This document shows, one piece after another, positions 17,801 to 28,310 of a stretch of 64,000 nt of DNA (positions are counted from its first letter, which is position 1; each line of letters begins with the position of its first letter). The notes below the pieces were generated by a model, which ran no database searches, had not been told where the DNA came from, and saw only the letters and a program-made list of their open reading frames with translations. The DNA is taken from positions 1-64,000 of the forward strand of contig JBDTNK010000002.1 in the NCBI GenBank assembly GCA_039933775.1, given 5' to 3'. The translations under genes and the position numbers were made by a program. Source of the DNA: JBDTNK01 sp039933775. Its GTDB lineage: Bacteria; Chloroflexota; Limnocylindria; QHBO01.

Positions 17801-18012
17801 CCGGGGCGTTGGCCGTCGCGTGGCAGCAGGGTGCCCTGAGCCGCTGGGGTGCCGCCCTGGGTCTGCCGCTCGCGGTGCCGCCCGATGCCGCCGACGCAGA
17901 TGGCGAGGAGCCCGAGCTGGCGGACGGACCGGGCATGGCGAACGATCGAACGCGCGACCTCCCGGCCGTGCCTCGCCTGAGCGTGGTGTCGGTCCGCGAG
18001 CGGTCCGACTAG
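14821..18012 (+). CDS. Large exported surface protein: lamin-tail domain, two OB-fold-like repeats, C-terminal anchor
   Basis: 1063 aa. Signal peptide (about 1-32); lamin-tail (LTD) domain about 58-210 with LLVSELVTGG, LIELYNPTAAPLPLEGLELV and AVGWGTATG; a Pro/Thr/Glu-rich linker (about 215-305); a repeated module seen twice (about 310-495 and 540-745). Both copies contain a VQDGTGAI/VADASGGIAV-like strand, AFGVDDGSGEARI or SFAIDDGSGELRI, and GYRVQPRD or GYRILPRD near the end. This layout resembles LTD plus OB-fold regions of exported nucleases such as ExeM, but no endonuclease/phosphatase domain is present. A hydrophobic helix near residues 978-998 with a charged tail anchors it. GTG start, GAGG upstream. 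Confidence 0.75.
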   Translation: MSVRSLRVRQRAVQALLLAALVALPTVAPAAAKLEPGVDGAGESARPTVGTLAMDEASHLLVSELVTGGASASDELIELYNPTAAPLPLEGLELVYVSSTGATISRRAAWAAGASSVPSGGHVLVANSAGVFAAIADATYATGMAATGGSVALRILGATTALDAVGWGTATGSWLEGAVASAPPAGSSLERLPGGSAGSGQDSDDNLADFTVRAIPDPQNSGSVPVPTGGGGSPTPSPTPSPTTLETPDPTMAATASPTPEPTPEATVEPTTEPSPIPTVAPTATTTPTPSPEPTPTVVPTPSPTAAPATVSIASARELPDGSPATLEGVALTGSDFADGGGFVADASGGIAVLVTDGAFSRGQRLRLTGTVDNRYQQRTLRVAGTDIVLLGSGTDPAPAVRTSGSIDESVEGQLVQLEAPIVSGPDVLSGGLAFGVDDGSGEARIVVNTPTGISTDAWEPGVMLELIAVIGQRDSSGTGTAGYRVQPRDENDVLAVVAPPDPTPTPSPSASGSASPSASPSTSPTTSATPSASASPGSTTITIAAARAAASGADVRIRGVITSPTGRIEPGSAVVQDGTGAILLRMSGGVPALARGALVQLDGTRSTKSGMLTLRVDTSPTLLGSQAEPVAIRLATGAVGEAREAQLVTVRGAIGGTPRRSSAGSISFAIDDGSGELRIFLTAASGIGADGLARGAWIEVTGVLGQETTGSQPDRGYRILPRDAGDVRIVAPATPAGGPGGTNATGGGGGGTLGTSTPIFSAETQDLSEVGLTSGEPVGATLVAGSWPELGLAGMLWDGSRLRGIGTTPDALAAIASILDGNALPAAVGVVATPTDDEIEGLGIELLAFGTDGALMRASGTPAAPDTSLDGREPLWVTLTGRLARRDGSSFLEAGGQRVALDVRCADAARLPAGGPASATGIGIGGATPRIVVPCGGIERAPQLGAGTKGRGQLVGQPSSASRSATTVNAGPRGADGASPLLLIVALSVIGLAGALAVAWQQGALSRWGAALGLPLAVPPDAADADGEEPELADGPGMANDRTRDLPAVPRLSVVSVRERSD

Positions 18013-18055
18013 CGCATCGGCGATGATGGGGAGGGTCGTGCTCGGGCGCCCTCGT

Positions 18056-18085
18056 TTGACGCTCAGAATCGGCCGTTCCTATACT
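18056..18085 (+). promoter_or_regulatory. Sigma-A-type promoter for the nucleoside phosphorylase gene
   Basis: TTGACG (18056-18061) and TATACT (18080-18085) with an 18-bp spacer, 38 bp before the TTG start. It is one of the best -35/-10 pairs in the window. Confidence 0.65.
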
Positions 18086-18123
18086 CCGGCGTCTTTGGAG
18101 CCCAGCGAAGCAACGAGGCGTGC

Positions 18124-18981
18124 TTGACCGATCTCACCCAGGCGGACTCCCCGGCGACCGGCGGTCGCCAGTATCACATCGCGCTCGAGCGGGGTGAGCT
18201 GGCGGAGTACGTGCTCCTCGTCGGGGATCCTGGCCGGGTCGCGAAAGTGGCCTCGCGCTTCGATCGAGTCGACCTCGAGCGCAGCAATCGCGAGATCGTG
18301 ACTGCCACCGGGGTGTACCGCGAGATGCCGATCTCGGTCATGTCGACCGGCATGGGCACCGACAACATCGAGATCGTGCTGGCCGAGGTGATGGAGATCA
18401 CCGATGGCGCCACGTTCATCCGCGTCGGGTCGTCTGGCGCACTGCAGCCGGAGATCGCGCTGGGGGACCTGATCGTCTCGACCGGGGCGGTGCGGCTCGA
18501 GAACACGACCGACTTCTATGTGCATCCGGGATACCCCGCCATTGCGCATCGCGAGGTGGTCTGGGCACTCGAGGCGGCGTGCCGTCGACTGGGCTACGGA
18601 CACCACGTTGGAGTGACGGCCACCGCGAGCGGGTTTTACGCTCCGCAGGGACGCGCGATGCGCACGCTCCCGGTTCGCTATCCTGAGCTCGCCGAGGAGC
18701 TGCGGCGCCAGCGCGTCGCGAACCTCGAAATGGAATCGTCAGCACTCTTCGTGCTGGCAGGGCTCGCCGGGCTGCGTTCCGGTACGGTCTGCGCGGCATA
18801 TGCCCAGCGGGTCGACGGAACGTTTCTGGAGGGAGCGGCGAAGGAGGCCGCGGAGTCTCGCTGTATCGATGCCGGGCTGGCCGGCATCCGTCTGCTCTGG
18901 GAGATCGACTCGAGCGCTGATGGAGCCGATCCCTTCGCGCGCTGGTCCGCATTGATCAGCCGCCCGGGCGGCGCGCCCTAA
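18124..18981 (+). CDS. Nucleoside phosphorylase (uridine phosphorylase family)
   Basis: 285 aa. PNP_UDP_1 fold: VLLVGDPGRV near the start (phosphate loop), VMSTGMGTDNIEI, FIRVGSSGALQP and the nucleoside-binding LEMESSALFVLAGL. This fits uridine phosphorylase rather than hexameric purine enzymes, though the exact base is not certain. It cleaves nucleosides with phosphate to a free base and ribose-1-phosphate. The start is TTG at 18124 with a GAGGCG-like purine stretch 4 nt upstream. It has its own promoter and is separated from DUF5679 by 54 bp. Confidence 0.88.
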   Translation: MTDLTQADSPATGGRQYHIALERGELAEYVLLVGDPGRVAKVASRFDRVDLERSNREIVTATGVYREMPISVMSTGMGTDNIEIVLAEVMEITDGATFIRVGSSGALQPEIALGDLIVSTGAVRLENTTDFYVHPGYPAIAHREVVWALEAACRRLGYGHHVGVTATASGFYAPQGRAMRTLPVRYPELAEELRRQRVANLEMESSALFVLAGLAGLRSGTVCAAYAQRVDGTFLEGAAKEAAESRCIDAGLAGIRLLWEIDSSADGADPFARWSALISRPGGAP

Positions 18982-19035
18982 CCGCATCCGGTGCCGGGAT
19001 GTTTCCGGGACCGATCAAGAGGAGGCAACTCACCG

Positions 19036-19179
19036 ATGGCAACCGAAGCCTATTGCGTCAAGTGCAAGGCAAAGCGCGAAATGAAGAACGAGAACAAGAT
19101 CACGATGAAGAACGGCAAGCCGGCGACCGAGGGCGTGTGCCCGGTCTGCGGCACCAAGATGTTCAAGATCGGCGGCTGA
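19036..19179 (+). CDS. DUF5679 zinc-ribbon protein
   Basis: 47 aa. CVKCKAKREM near the N-terminus and CPVCGTKMF at the C-terminus give a two-CxxC zinc ribbon; the sequence matches the very short DUF5679 proteins. An AGAGGAGG Shine-Dalgarno lies 11 nt before the ATG, unlike the leaderless-type genes around it, which suggests strong expression. Function unknown. Followed by two hairpins. Confidence 0.88.
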   Translation: MATEAYCVKCKAKREMKNENKITMKNGKPATEGVCPVCGTKMFKIGG

Positions 19180-19200
19180 TCGACTCGTTCAGCGTCTGTC

Positions 19201-19224
19201 GGCGCGGCTCATCGGAGCCGCGCC
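19201..19224. terminator. Hairpin after the DUF5679 gene
   Basis: GGCGCGGCTC (19201-19210) and GAGCCGCGCC (19215-19224) form a perfect 10-bp stem with a 4-nt ATCG loop. No T-run. Likely 3' end of the DUF5679 transcript. Confidence 0.55.
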
Positions 19225-19240
19225 CGACGGCCACGAAGCA

Positions 19241-19294
19241 CGACCGCCCGCGGGCGTGCCGTCCACCGAGGACGGCGCTGCCGGCGGGCGGTCG
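19241..19294. terminator. Two-tier hairpin before the glycolytic operon
   Basis: Outer stem CGACCGCCCGC (19241-19251) with GCGGGCGGTCG (19284-19294), 11 bp perfect; inner stem GCCGTCC/GGACGGC around ACCGA. It lies only 13 bp before the -10-like TACACT of the ROK gene, so it may insulate or regulate that promoter rather than simply terminate. Confidence 0.5.
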
Positions 19295-19320
19295 TCGCGT
19301 TCTCCGGTACACTTGCCGGT

Positions 19321-20337
19321 GTGCATGAGGTAGCCCCACGGCCGGTCCTTGCGATCGACCTCGGAGGCACCCAGATCCGCGCCGCTCACATCAGTCCGGA
19401 CCGAACGATAAGCTGCCGACGCGCCGTGCCCACCGCCGACGAGGAGGGGACGGCAGCGGTCATCGACCGCATCTGCCGTCTGGCGGGCGATGTCCTCGAG
19501 GCGGCGCGGAAGCAGGGTCTGCCGCCGCCGGTCGGCGTCGGCATCTCCGCCCCGGGGCCGCTCGACCAGCGCGCCGGGATCGTTCTGTATCCACCCAACC
19601 TGCGTGGCTGGCGCGATGTGCCGCTCGCCGCGCTCGTCGAGGAGCGCCTGCACCTGCCCACCTTCCTGGAGCGGGACACGAATGTCGCGGTCATGGCGGA
19701 GTGGCGTCACGGCGTCGCACAGGGCGCCGATGACGTCATCTATGTGACCGTCTCGACGGGCATCGGCGGCGGGATCGTCGTCGATGGTCGCCCCTTGATC
19801 GGCAAGGACGGCGCCGCCGGCGAGGTCGGCCACCTGACCGTGGAGCTCGACGGACCGGCATGCGGCGACGGCGCGCCGGGCCACGCAGAGGCGATCGGGT
19901 CCGGCACCGGCATCGAGCGCGCGGCACGCGCCCTGCTCGACCAGGGCGCTGCCCCGGGGCTCGCCGCCCTCATCGTGAACGGGCAGCCGGTGACCGCCGA
20001 GCTGGTCGCACGCGCCGCCGACGAGGGCGACCGCGACTGCGCGATGGTCATGGAGCGCGCCGGCGTGGCGCTGGGCGCCATGCTGTCGGGGCTCGTCAAT
20101 GTCTTGAATCCGGAGATCATCGTGATCGGTGGAGGCATCGCGGAGCATCGGCCACAGCTCTTCGACATCGCCCGCGCGGAGATCGATCGGCGGTCATTTG
20201 CACGCCCCGCGGCACGGGTGCGCCTCGAGCGACCACGCTTCGGGAGCGATGTCTCCCTGGTCGGCGCGCTGCCGATCGTCAATGAACGAATCCAATCCGC
20301 CGCCGATGGCGGCCATCGGTCAGAGGAGGACCTGTAA
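19321..20337 (+). CDS. ROK-family sugar kinase (probable glucokinase)
   Basis: 338 aa. N-terminal phosphate-binding LAIDLGGTQIRAA, catalytic Asp in FLERDTNVAVMAEW, STGIGGGIVVDG, and the C-terminal NPEIIVIGGGIAEH. The usual ROK zinc motif CxCGxxGCxE is altered to CGDGAPGHAE, losing two of three Cys. It probably phosphorylates glucose for the glycolytic genes that follow at once: gap begins at the base after this stop. GTG start; TACACT (19308-19313) is 7 nt upstream and there is no Shine-Dalgarno, so the operon mRNA may be leaderless. Confidence 0.85.
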   Translation: MHEVAPRPVLAIDLGGTQIRAAHISPDRTISCRRAVPTADEEGTAAVIDRICRLAGDVLEAARKQGLPPPVGVGISAPGPLDQRAGIVLYPPNLRGWRDVPLAALVEERLHLPTFLERDTNVAVMAEWRHGVAQGADDVIYVTVSTGIGGGIVVDGRPLIGKDGAAGEVGHLTVELDGPACGDGAPGHAEAIGSGTGIERAARALLDQGAAPGLAALIVNGQPVTAELVARAADEGDRDCAMVMERAGVALGAMLSGLVNVLNPEIIVIGGGIAEHRPQLFDIARAEIDRRSFARPAARVRLERPRFGSDVSLVGALPIVNERIQSAADGGHRSEEDL

Positions 20338-21348
<1,011 letters not shown>

Positions 21349-21356
21349 GGTCGCCG

Positions 21357-23857
<2,501 letters not shown>

Positions 23858-23870
23858 GCGATCCGCTCGC

Positions 23871-24641
23871 ATGTCGAACGCCGAGCTGACGCCGCACGCG
23901 CGTACCAACCGCGCATTCTGGAACGATCTCTCGGATAGTTACCAGACGGACCATGCACCGCAGCTCGACGTGCACGGCGCGGCCTGGGGCGTGTGGCAGA
24001 TCCCCGAGGATGAGCTGCGCATCCTGGGCGACGTCGCCGAGCGCGACGTCCTGGAGCTCGGCTGCGGGGCTGCGCAGTGGTCTATCGTCCTAGCGCGCCG
24101 CGGCGCGCGGGCCGTGGGGCTGGACCTCTCCGAGCGCCAGCTCGAGCATGCGGCGCGCGAGGTGGCCAGGGCCGGCGCCACAGTCCGGCTGGTGCACGCC
24201 AGCGCCGAGGCAACCCCGTTCGGCGACGCCAGCTTCGACATCATCATGGGAGACCACGGCGCGATGGTCTTCGCCGACCCGTATCGCACCGTCCCCGAAG
24301 CGGCGCGCCTGCTGCGCGATGGCGGCCTGCTCGCCTTCAGCATGCACACGCCATTCGCCGATGCCTGCTGGCCGTCGGACGCCGACGAGCCGCTCGAGCA
24401 GCTGAGCGTCCCGTATTTCGACTTCCATCGCGTGGACGTCGGCGCCAGCGGGCACGTCGAGTTTCAGCTCACCTACGGCGCATGGATTCGCCTCTTCGCG
24501 GCACATGGGTTCGTGCTTGAGGGTCTCGTCGAGCTCCGACCCGCGACGGACGCGACGAGCAGCTATCGCAGCGACGAGGCGCGAGAATGGGCTCGCAACT
24601 GGCCCATGGAGCACGTCTGGAAGCTTCGCCGCCGCCACTGA
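23871..24641 (+). CDS. Class I SAM-dependent methyltransferase
   Basis: 256 aa from the ATG at 23871, 13 bp after eno. Methyltransf_11/25-type fold: motif I VLELGCGAAQWSIVLA, acidic end of strand 2 in VGLDLSERQLEHA, motif II region ASFDIIMGDHG, and the post-motif LLRDGGLLAFSMH. Substrate unknown. The start RTNRAFWNDLSDSYQ resembles a group of small-molecule methyltransferases. It may be read through from the glycolytic operon. A bidirectional hairpin follows at 24660. Confidence 0.85.
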   Translation: MSNAELTPHARTNRAFWNDLSDSYQTDHAPQLDVHGAAWGVWQIPEDELRILGDVAERDVLELGCGAAQWSIVLARRGARAVGLDLSERQLEHAAREVARAGATVRLVHASAEATPFGDASFDIIMGDHGAMVFADPYRTVPEAARLLRDGGLLAFSMHTPFADACWPSDADEPLEQLSVPYFDFHRVDVGASGHVEFQLTYGAWIRLFAAHGFVLEGLVELRPATDATSSYRSDEAREWARNWPMEHVWKLRRRH

Positions 24642-24659
24642 GCGGCAGCGGGACATGAA

Positions 24660-24693
24660 AATGCCCCCGGGCACCATGTGCGCCGGGGGCATT
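24660..24693. terminator. Bidirectional terminator between the methyltransferase and rpsT
   Basis: AATGCCCCCGG (24660-24670) pairs with CCGGGGGCATT (24683-24693); inside, GCAC pairs with GTGC. An A-run (24658-24661) gives a U-run for the minus strand, and ATTCT follows on the plus strand. It serves both convergent genes. Confidence 0.8.
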
Positions 24694-24713
24694 CTCGTGG
24701 TCAGGCCGCGCCG

Positions 24714-25244
24714 TCAGCTCTCCGAGGTCTCGCCCTCGTCGCCCTTCGTGGCTCGGCGCCGTGCGGCGGCCGACTCGCGCGAGGCTCGCGTGACGGCGAC
24801 CTTGGCTTTGCCGGCGGCGGTCCGCGGGCGATCCGCTGCGCGTCCGGCGGCTGCCTTGGATGCCTTGGCGGCCTGCACCTTCTTGCGCTGCACCGTGCGG
24901 CTGGCGGTCGTCTTGCGCTTCGGGCCGGAGACCGTCGCGGCCGCTCCCTCCAGCATGTCGGAGGCGTTGGCCTTGGTCATCAGGCGGCTCTTGCGGCGCG
25001 CCGCGTTGTTCGGATGGATGATGCCCTTCTCGGCGGCCTTGTCGAGCGCGCTGATGGCGGCAGCGACCGCCGCCGGACCATCGCCCTCGGCCTGGCCGAG
25101 CGCGATGCTCGAGGCGCGCTGGACGAGCGTCCGGGCCGCGCTCCGCGTGCGTTGGTTGACCGCGCGACGGCGGCGATCCTGGCGGACGCGCTTCAGGGCC
25201 TGGGGCGTTCGAGCGCCTGTCCAGGTCCGGGCTGTTCTTGCCAC
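24714..25244 (-). CDS. rpsT: Ribosomal protein bS20 with a long basic C-terminal extension
   Basis: 176 aa, twice the usual 85-90. Residues 1 to about 92 form bS20: QALKRVRQDRRRRAVNQRTR, SALDKAAEKGIIHPNNAARR and KSRLMTKANA. Residues from about 93 on are a Lys/Ala/Arg-rich tail (SGPKRKTTASRTVQRKKVQA and further repeats) ending in the acidic GDEGETSES. The tail resembles histone H1-like disordered DNA- or RNA-binding tails. GTG start at 25244 with AGGA 8 nt upstream. Divergent from lepA. Confidence 0.92.
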   Translation of the reverse strand: MARTARTWTGARTPQALKRVRQDRRRRAVNQRTRSAARTLVQRASSIALGQAEGDGPAAVAAAISALDKAAEKGIIHPNNAARRKSRLMTKANASDMLEGAAATVSGPKRKTTASRTVQRKKVQAAKASKAAAGRAADRPRTAAGKAKVAVTRASRESAAARRRATKGDEGETSES

Positions 25245-25439
25245 GAATGATCCTCAGCGAATTCGATGTGTGATGGCAATCAAAACGACGCGCCGCGCAG
25301 AGCTGGGGCACGTCGGAAGACGTCCGAGTATAGCATCGGTCATTCGAGGCGCCAATCCGCACGCTGGTGCGTCGCGTCGGAGGCCGGTCGGGGCCGGTCG
25401 TGGCGCGCATCATGGCGGCGTCCGATAGACTCTGGCCTC

Positions 25440-27251
25440 GTGATCCCGGCCCACCGCATTCGCAATTTCAGCATCGTCGCGCACATCGACCATGGGAAGT
25501 CGACGCTGGCCGACAGGCTGCTCGAGGCGACGCACACGATCGACAAACGGCTCATGACGAGCCAGGTACTCGACTCGATGGACCTCGAGCGCGAGAAGGG
25601 CATCACGATCAAGGCGCGCGCCGTGCGGCTGCAGTACGACGCCGCCGACGGGCAGGCCTACGCCCTCAACCTGATCGACACGCCGGGACACGTCGATTTC
25701 ACGTACGAGGTGAGCCGCTCGCTGCAGGCCTGCGAGGGCGCGATCCTGGTCATCGACGCGACGCAGGGCATCGAGGCGCAGACGCTCGCCAACGTGCACC
25801 TCGCCATGAAGCAGGACCTGGTCATCATCCCGGTCCTCAACAAGATCGACCTGCCGAGCGCCGACCCCGAGATGGTCATGGACGAGCTCGAGAACACGCT
25901 CGCCATCCCTCGCGAGGAGGTCATCCTGGCGTCGGCCAAGGAGGGGCTCGGGATCGACGAGATCCTCGAGGCGATCGTGCAGCGCGTGCCACCGCCTTCC
26001 GGCGACCCCGAAGCGCCGCTGCAGGCGCTCGTCTTTGACAGCCACTATGACCAGTACAAGGGCGTCGTGGCCTACGTGCGCGTCGCGAACGGCACGCTGC
26101 TCGACCACGAGCGGATTCGCTTCGTCGCCACCGATGCCGAGAGCGAGATCCTGGAGCTCGGCTATTTCCGGCCGCAGCCGTTTCCGACCAAGGCGCTGAC
26201 CACCGGGGAGGTGGGTTACGTGGCGACCGGGCTGAAGAGCATCCGCGAGGCGCGCGTCGGCGACACGCTGACCAGCGCCGATCGCCCGGCCGACGAGGCG
26301 CTGCCCGGATACCAGGAGCCGCTGCCGCTCGTCTTCGCCGGCATCTACCCGGCGCGCGGCGACGACTATCCGCTGCTGCGCGACGCGCTCGACAAGCTGC
26401 ATCTCAACGATGCCGGATTCGTGTACGAACCGGAGTCGAGCGTCGCGCTCGGGTTCGGCTTCCGTTGCGGCTTCCTGGGACTGCTGCACATGGAGATCGT
26501 GCAGGAGCGCCTGGAGCGCGAGTTCGACCTCGACCTCATCGCCTCGGCGCCATCGGTCGAGTACCACGTGCGCTGCCTGAACCGAACCGAGGAGCTGGTG
26601 GTCGCCAACCCGGCGCAGATGCCGAATGCCGGCGAGATCGAGGCCATCGGCGAGCCCTGGGTCGAGGCGCAGGTCATCACGCCGACCGCCTACATCGGTC
26701 CGCTCATGGAGCTCGTCACCGGGCACCGCGGCGAGTTCGTGAACATGGAGTACCTGGACCCGCAGCGCGTCGACATGCACTTCGAGCTACCGCTGGGGGA
26801 GCTGATCATCGATTTGTACGACGGCCTGAAGAGCCGCAGCTCGGGGTACGCCAGCCTCGACTATCGATTCATCGGCTACCGCGAAGGCGACCTCGTCAAG
26901 CTCGACATCCTGGTCAATGCCGAGCCCGTCGACGCGCTGAGCCTGATCGTGCATCGCAGCTCGGCGTATCGGTCGGGGAAGGCGCTGGTCGAGAAGCTGC
27001 GCGAGCTCATTCCGCGCCAGATGTTCGAAGTGCCGGTCCAGGCGGCCGTCGGCTCGCATATCATCTCGCGCGAGACCATCCGGGCGATGCGCAAGAACGT
27101 GCTCGCCAAGTGCTACGGCGGTGATATCACCCGCAAGCGGAAGCTGCTCGAGAAGCAGAAAGAGGGCAAGAGCCGGATGAAGCGCATCGGATCGGTGGAG
27201 ATTCCGCAGGAGGCCTTTTTGGCGGTGCTGCGCATGAACGAGTCGGCCTGA
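25440..27251 (+). CDS. lepA: Elongation factor 4 (LepA GTPase)
   Basis: 603 aa from a GTG at 25440. G1 [15 protein letters not shown]2 [13 protein letters not shown]3 [13 protein letters not shown]4 [10 protein letters not shown], then domain II, EF-G-like domains with [14 protein letters not shown], and the LepA-specific C-terminal region with [20 protein letters not shown]. Back-translocates or remodels stalled ribosomes. TAGACT (25426-25431) is 8 nt upstream of the GTG and there is no Shine-Dalgarno. The frame is open further upstream, but that part does not match LepA. Confidence 0.97.
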   Translation: MIPAHRIRNFSIVAHIDHGKSTLADRLLEATHTIDKRLMTSQVLDSMDLEREKGITIKARAVRLQYDAADGQAYALNLIDTPGHVDFTYEVSRSLQACEGAILVIDATQGIEAQTLANVHLAMKQDLVIIPVLNKIDLPSADPEMVMDELENTLAIPREEVILASAKEGLGIDEILEAIVQRVPPPSGDPEAPLQALVFDSHYDQYKGVVAYVRVANGTLLDHERIRFVATDAESEILELGYFRPQPFPTKALTTGEVGYVATGLKSIREARVGDTLTSADRPADEALPGYQEPLPLVFAGIYPARGDDYPLLRDALDKLHLNDAGFVYEPESSVALGFGFRCGFLGLLHMEIVQERLEREFDLDLIASAPSVEYHVRCLNRTEELVVANPAQMPNAGEIEAIGEPWVEAQVITPTAYIGPLMELVTGHRGEFVNMEYLDPQRVDMHFELPLGELIIDLYDGLKSRSSGYASLDYRFIGYREGDLVKLDILVNAEPVDALSLIVHRSSAYRSGKALVEKLRELIPRQMFEVPVQAAVGSHIISRETIRAMRKNVLAKCYGGDITRKRKLLEKQKEGKSRMKRIGSVEIPQEAFLAVLRMNESA

Positions 27252-27252
27252 G

Positions 27253-27918
27253 GTGGAGCTGAGCTTCTTCGACTCGCTCCGACTGGCGATCGTCTTCGGC
27301 CTCTCGCTCTTCCTCGTGCTGCTGCGCTTCGACTCCGATCGGATCATTCGCTCCGACTACTTCCGCTACCGCAGCAACTGGCTCGGTCCGTTCTCGTACT
27401 ACGCCTTTGCCATCGTCTTCTCGCTCGGTATCGCGTTCCTGCTCCAGGATCGCCATCGGCTCTTCCTGAGCGGCGGAAACCCCGACAACGTCCTGCAGAT
27501 CACGCTGCTCTTCACCGTCGTGGCGATCGCCAACGCGATCGGCCTTGCGTACCTGCGATATGGCGGCATCAAGCCCCTGCCCATCGAGCTGCTCGCCCCT
27601 CGAGCGCTCGGCGCGGCGGCCAACGCGATCAGTGAGGAGCTGCAGTTCCGCTCGGTGGTCCTTGGCCTCCTCATCTTCGCGGGCGTGCCGACCGCCGTGG
27701 CACTCGTGATCCAGGCGGTCCTCTACGGCCTGGCGCACCGCCGGCTGTGGTACGAGCGCGACTGGTACTTCCTGGCGGGCTCCGTCATCTTGGGCTACGG
27801 CGCCGGGCTGGCGACGCTTGCCACCGGCTCGATCGTGCCCGCCATCGTGGGGCACTTTGCGGTGACTATGGCGCTCTTCGCCTTCGCCGGTTCCCGGGTC
27901 CGCCAGCGGCCCATCTAG
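27253..27918 (+). CDS. CPBP-family intramembrane metalloprotease
   Basis: 221 aa, about seven hydrophobic helices. The CPBP (Abi) motifs are present: motif 1 EELQFRSVV (EExxxR), motif 2 QAVLYGLAHR with His, and motif 3 GSIVPAIVGHFAV with His. Members are membrane proteases related to prenyl-protein endopeptidases or act as immunity proteins. GTG start 1 nt after the lepA stop, so it is probably co-transcribed with lepA. Role here unknown. Confidence 0.85.
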   Translation: MELSFFDSLRLAIVFGLSLFLVLLRFDSDRIIRSDYFRYRSNWLGPFSYYAFAIVFSLGIAFLLQDRHRLFLSGGNPDNVLQITLLFTVVAIANAIGLAYLRYGGIKPLPIELLAPRALGAAANAISEELQFRSVVLGLLIFAGVPTAVALVIQAVLYGLAHRRLWYERDWYFLAGSVILGYGAGLATLATGSIVPAIVGHFAVTMALFAFAGSRVRQRPI

Positions 27919-28310
27919 CCTCGGCGCGAGGGAGCACCCAGGGCTGAGCGGCGGGATGTCGCGAAGCTACCCATCCGGTGGGTGGTTGGCACGTTCGAAC
28001 GCCATGCCGTTGCCACGCTACCCCGATGGCGCATACGCGGCTCCAGTCGCGGGTCTGTCCGGGCCACATACCCCGACCACGCATACATCGGGCGCTGATC
28101 CAGGCAGGCCGACCCGCATGTTGGGTATGTGGCACAGACAGGCTCGATTCGAGGCGCCGATACGTACGTGGCGGGTACACTGGCCCACTGCCAGCGAGCG
28201 ACGCTGCAAGTGAGTTACATCCCGGGTATCGGACGCGTGGCGACACGTCGTCGAATCTGAGGGCGCGACGCGTCACGGGCGTTCCGCAGGTCGGTGGCTA
28301 CACTCGCTGG
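27919..28310. other. 392-bp intergenic region with a long imperfect hairpin
   Basis: No convincing protein gene. A dyad spans 28053-28139: GTCTGT (28053-28058) plus GCCACATACCC (28063-28073) pair with GGGTATGTGGC (28123-28133) plus ACAGAC (28134-28139), 17 bp with one 4-nt bulge. ACCCA/TGGGT makes a smaller stem near 27968. TACACT at 28171-28176 could be a -10 for a small RNA or a second hemW promoter. I recognise no riboswitch, RNase P, SRP or 6S motif. Confidence 0.5.

Noticed and set aside
28002..28012. GTTCGAAC, resembling a tRNA T-loop
   Set aside because: No acceptor stem, D-arm or anticodon arm can be built around it.
27956..28213. Possible 85-aa protein in the gap before hemW
   Set aside because: No family, no Shine-Dalgarno or -10 at the start, and it runs through the inverted repeat; better explained as non-coding.
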